A stretch of DNA of 8,154 nucleotides from assembly GCA_947003375.1 (NCBI GenBank), contig CAMQOJ010000178.1:1-8154 (forward strand), in the 5' to 3' direction. The notes beneath the pieces were generated by a model that ran no database searches, was not told the origin of the DNA, and worked only from the letters and a program-made list of their open reading frames with translations. The stretch is from an uncultured Lachnospiraceae bacterium. Lineage in GTDB: Bacteria > Bacillota > Clostridia > Lachnospirales > Lachnospiraceae. Positions 7,092-8,154 of the stretch are shown here, in pieces (position 1 is the first letter of the stretch; each line of letters begins with the position of its first letter). Made by a program: the position numbers and the translations under genes.

Positions 7092-7153
7092 GCCCGCATT
7101 GCCAAACTGCATCACGGCGCACGATACCTTTCCCTAATGTGCGCGCATTCCTG

Positions 7154-7182
7154 TTGCTTTTTCCACATAGATAAAGTATGAT
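7154..7182 (+). promoter_or_regulatory. Promoter for hflK
   Basis: TTGCTT (7154-7159) and TATGAT (7177-7182) are separated by exactly 17 nt, close to a housekeeping sigma-A promoter. Transcription should begin near 7189, about 120 nt ahead of the hflK ATG, leaving room for a structured leader. Confidence 0.7.
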
Positions 7183-7188
7183 GGAGTC

Positions 7189-7307
7189 AACATCGGGAGA
7201 CTGATTAAAACGGTAAAGCCGCGGAGGCGCTGCCCTTTAGCGCTGTCGCGCAGCGGGTTGTACTGCAACTTTAACCGGTGCGCAGTATAAATTAAGGAGG
7301 AAGGCAT
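7189..7307 (+). promoter_or_regulatory. Structured 5' leader of hflK (possible cis-regulatory RNA)
   Basis: Several complementary pairs can be read directly. GCGCT (7227-7231) pairs with AGCGC (7239-7243) across a 7-nt loop. Alternatively CGCTG (7241-7245) pairs with CAGCG (7251-7255). TACTGC (7261-7266) pairs with GCAGTA (7282-7287) around a 15-nt loop. That loop contains CTTTAACC (7269-7276), which can pair with upstream GGTAAAG (7212-7218) with one bulged A, making a potential pseudoknot. The Shine-Dalgarno AAGGAGG (7294-7300) starts 7 nt after the last stem and is 7 nt from the ATG. There is no U-run, so control, if any, would be at translation. I do not recognise a known riboswitch class. 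The pairings are visible, but function is inference. Confidence 0.45.
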
Positions 7308-8154
7308 ATGAAAAGTGATTCTTTTCGCAACAGAAGGAACGGTTTCGAGACCATGGACGGCGGCATGGACGGACAGGGCCCGGGCCCCAAGGGCAAAAAT
7401 CCCGCCGGAAAGATTGCGGGCATAGTGGCCGCAGTGGTGGTCCTGGCGGTGCTGGCCCTGAACTCCACCTATGAAATCAAGGAACAGGAGCAGGCGGTGC
7501 TGATCACCCTGGGGCAGGCCCAGGCCGTGTCGGAGCCCGGGCTCCATTTCAAGATACCCTTCATCCAGCAGGTGAGGAAGGTGAACACCACCATCCAGGG
7601 CTTCGCCATCGGATACAATTCGGAGAGCGACGAGGTGGACGAGGAGGAGTCCCTGATGATCACATCGGACTTCAACTTCATCGATGTGGACTTCTATGTG
7701 GAGTACCGCTACAGCGATCCCGTGAAGGCCCTGTACGCCTCCAGGGCTCCGCTGGACATCCTGCGGGGCATCAGCCAGAGCTGCATCCGCACCGTAATCG
7801 GCAGCTATCCCGTGGACGATGTGCTGACCACCGGGAAGAATGAGATCCAGGCCTCCATCAAGGAGATGATCCTAAAGCGCCTGGAGGAACAGGACATCGG
7901 CATCCAGCTCGTGAACATCACCATCCAGGACTCCGAGCCGCCCACCGCGGAGGTCATGGAAGCCTTCAAGGCAGTGGAGACCGCCAAGCAGGGCAAGGAG
8001 ACGGCCCTGAACAATGCCAACAAATACCGCAACGAGCAGCTCCCCTCCGCCCAGGCCAAAGCCGACGGCATCATCAAGGACGCGGAGGCCAAAAAGACCG
8101 AGCGCATCAATGAAGCCACTGCCCAGGTGGCCCGCTTCAACTCCATGTACCAGG
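7308..8154 (+). CDS. hflK: HflK, SPFH/band-7 membrane protein, modulator of FtsH protease (C-terminus outside window)
   Basis: An open frame of 282 codons runs to the right edge. The N-terminal ~35 residues are Gly-, Asn- and Lys-rich and should be cytoplasmic. One membrane segment follows (about 36-52, IAGIVAAVVVLAVLAL). Then comes the SPFH/band-7 domain: YEIKEQEQAVLITLGQ (55-70), PGLHFKIPFIQQVRKV (77-92), DVDFYVEYRYSDPVKALY (126-143), and the RTVIG and DVLTTGKNEI stretch (161-180). A charged, Ala/Lys/Glu-rich coiled coil begins at about 215 (VETAKQGKETALNNANKYRN, later KADGIIKDAEAKK). In known systems HflK and HflC form a ring-like membrane assembly around FtsH and tune its degradation of membrane proteins; hflC is expected directly downstream, outside the window. 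AAGGAGG 7 nt before the ATG fixes the start. Other SPFH proteins such as QmcA are less likely, given the cytoplasmic N-terminal tail and this motif set. Confidence 0.9.
   Translation, partial: MKSDSFRNRRNGFETMDGGMDGQGPGPKGKNPAGKIAGIVAAVVVLAVLALNSTYEIKEQEQAVLITLGQAQAVSEPGLHFKIPFIQQVRKVNTTIQGFAIGYNSESDEVDEEESLMITSDFNFIDVDFYVEYRYSDPVKALYASRAPLDILRGISQSCIRTVIGSYPVDDVLTTGKNEIQASIKEMILKRLEEQDIGIQLVNITIQDSEPPTAEVMEAFKAVETAKQGKETALNNANKYRNEQLPSAQAKADGIIKDAEAKKTERINEATAQVARFNSMYQ

Larger units (their letters stand above)
6989..7307. other. Divergent intergenic region between the lipoprotein gene and hflK
   Basis: This 319-nt stretch has no credible gene. It holds a leftward promoter (7063-7091), a rightward promoter (7154-7182), the lipoprotein leader with a 6-bp inverted repeat AAATCC-AAA-GGATTT (7008-7022), and the structured hflK leader (about 7189-7307). 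Between the two promoters lies an imperfect dyad, AATG-TGCGCG-CATT (7136-7149), directly upstream of the hflK -35, where a regulator could bind. The base composition is more AT-rich than in the flanking genes around the leftward promoter, then becomes GC-rich within the hflK leader. Confidence 0.75.

Noticed and set aside
7134..7547. Minus-strand open frames opposite hflK (7134-7547, 7469-7681, 7805-8146)
   Set aside because: They lie opposite a clear SPFH domain and have no ribosome binding site or family features.

Overview
The window looks like chromosomal DNA from a fairly GC-rich member of the Lachnospiraceae (Bacillota). This rests on the sequence style of the proteins: a clostridial-type HflK, an RsmA of the form usual in that family, a DUF4358 lipoprotein, DHHW and MBOAT proteins, and a TPR-like acidic protein. 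Strong AGGAGG-type ribosome binding sites fit this too. The assignment comes from recognising protein families, not from a database search. I see no rRNA, tRNA, CRISPR array, insertion sequence, integrase or phage gene.

Layout. Six genes point left (minus strand) and one points right. Reading leftward from about 6990 they are: a DUF4358 lipoprotein (6988-6266), an MBOAT membrane O-acyltransferase (6211-4799), a DHHW/AlgX-like extracytoplasmic protein (4751-3630), a HAD-family phosphatase (3555-2902), rsmA/ksgA (2831-1980), and a TPR-like, very acidic protein that starts at 1861 and runs off the left edge. The gaps between the first five are 54, 47, 74 and 70 nt. None contains a convincing terminator, so they could be one transcript. 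The acidic protein has its own good promoter (1933-1962). To the right, hflK starts at 7308 and runs off the right edge. It is divergent from the lipoprotein gene, and 319 nt lie between them.

How the genes work together. The lipoprotein, MBOAT and DHHW genes look like one cell-surface acylation module. The MBOAT protein would move an acyl (probably acetyl) group across the membrane, and the DHHW protein would transfer it to, or remove it from, an exported polymer. The DUF4358 lipoprotein is an uncharacterised partner on the outer face of the membrane. The HAD and rsmA genes are housekeeping (small-metabolite phosphatase or mutase, and 16S rRNA dimethylation). HflK is a membrane SPFH protein that normally acts with HflC on the FtsH protease.

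Most worth a second look: (1) the roughly 120-nt hflK leader, which follows a near-consensus promoter, has several inverted repeats and a possible pseudoknot, and matches no riboswitch I recognise; (2) the DUF4358-MBOAT-DHHW module; (3) a 42-bp in-frame tandem repeat at the left edge inside the acidic protein. I do not see a clearly new defence or mobile system here.
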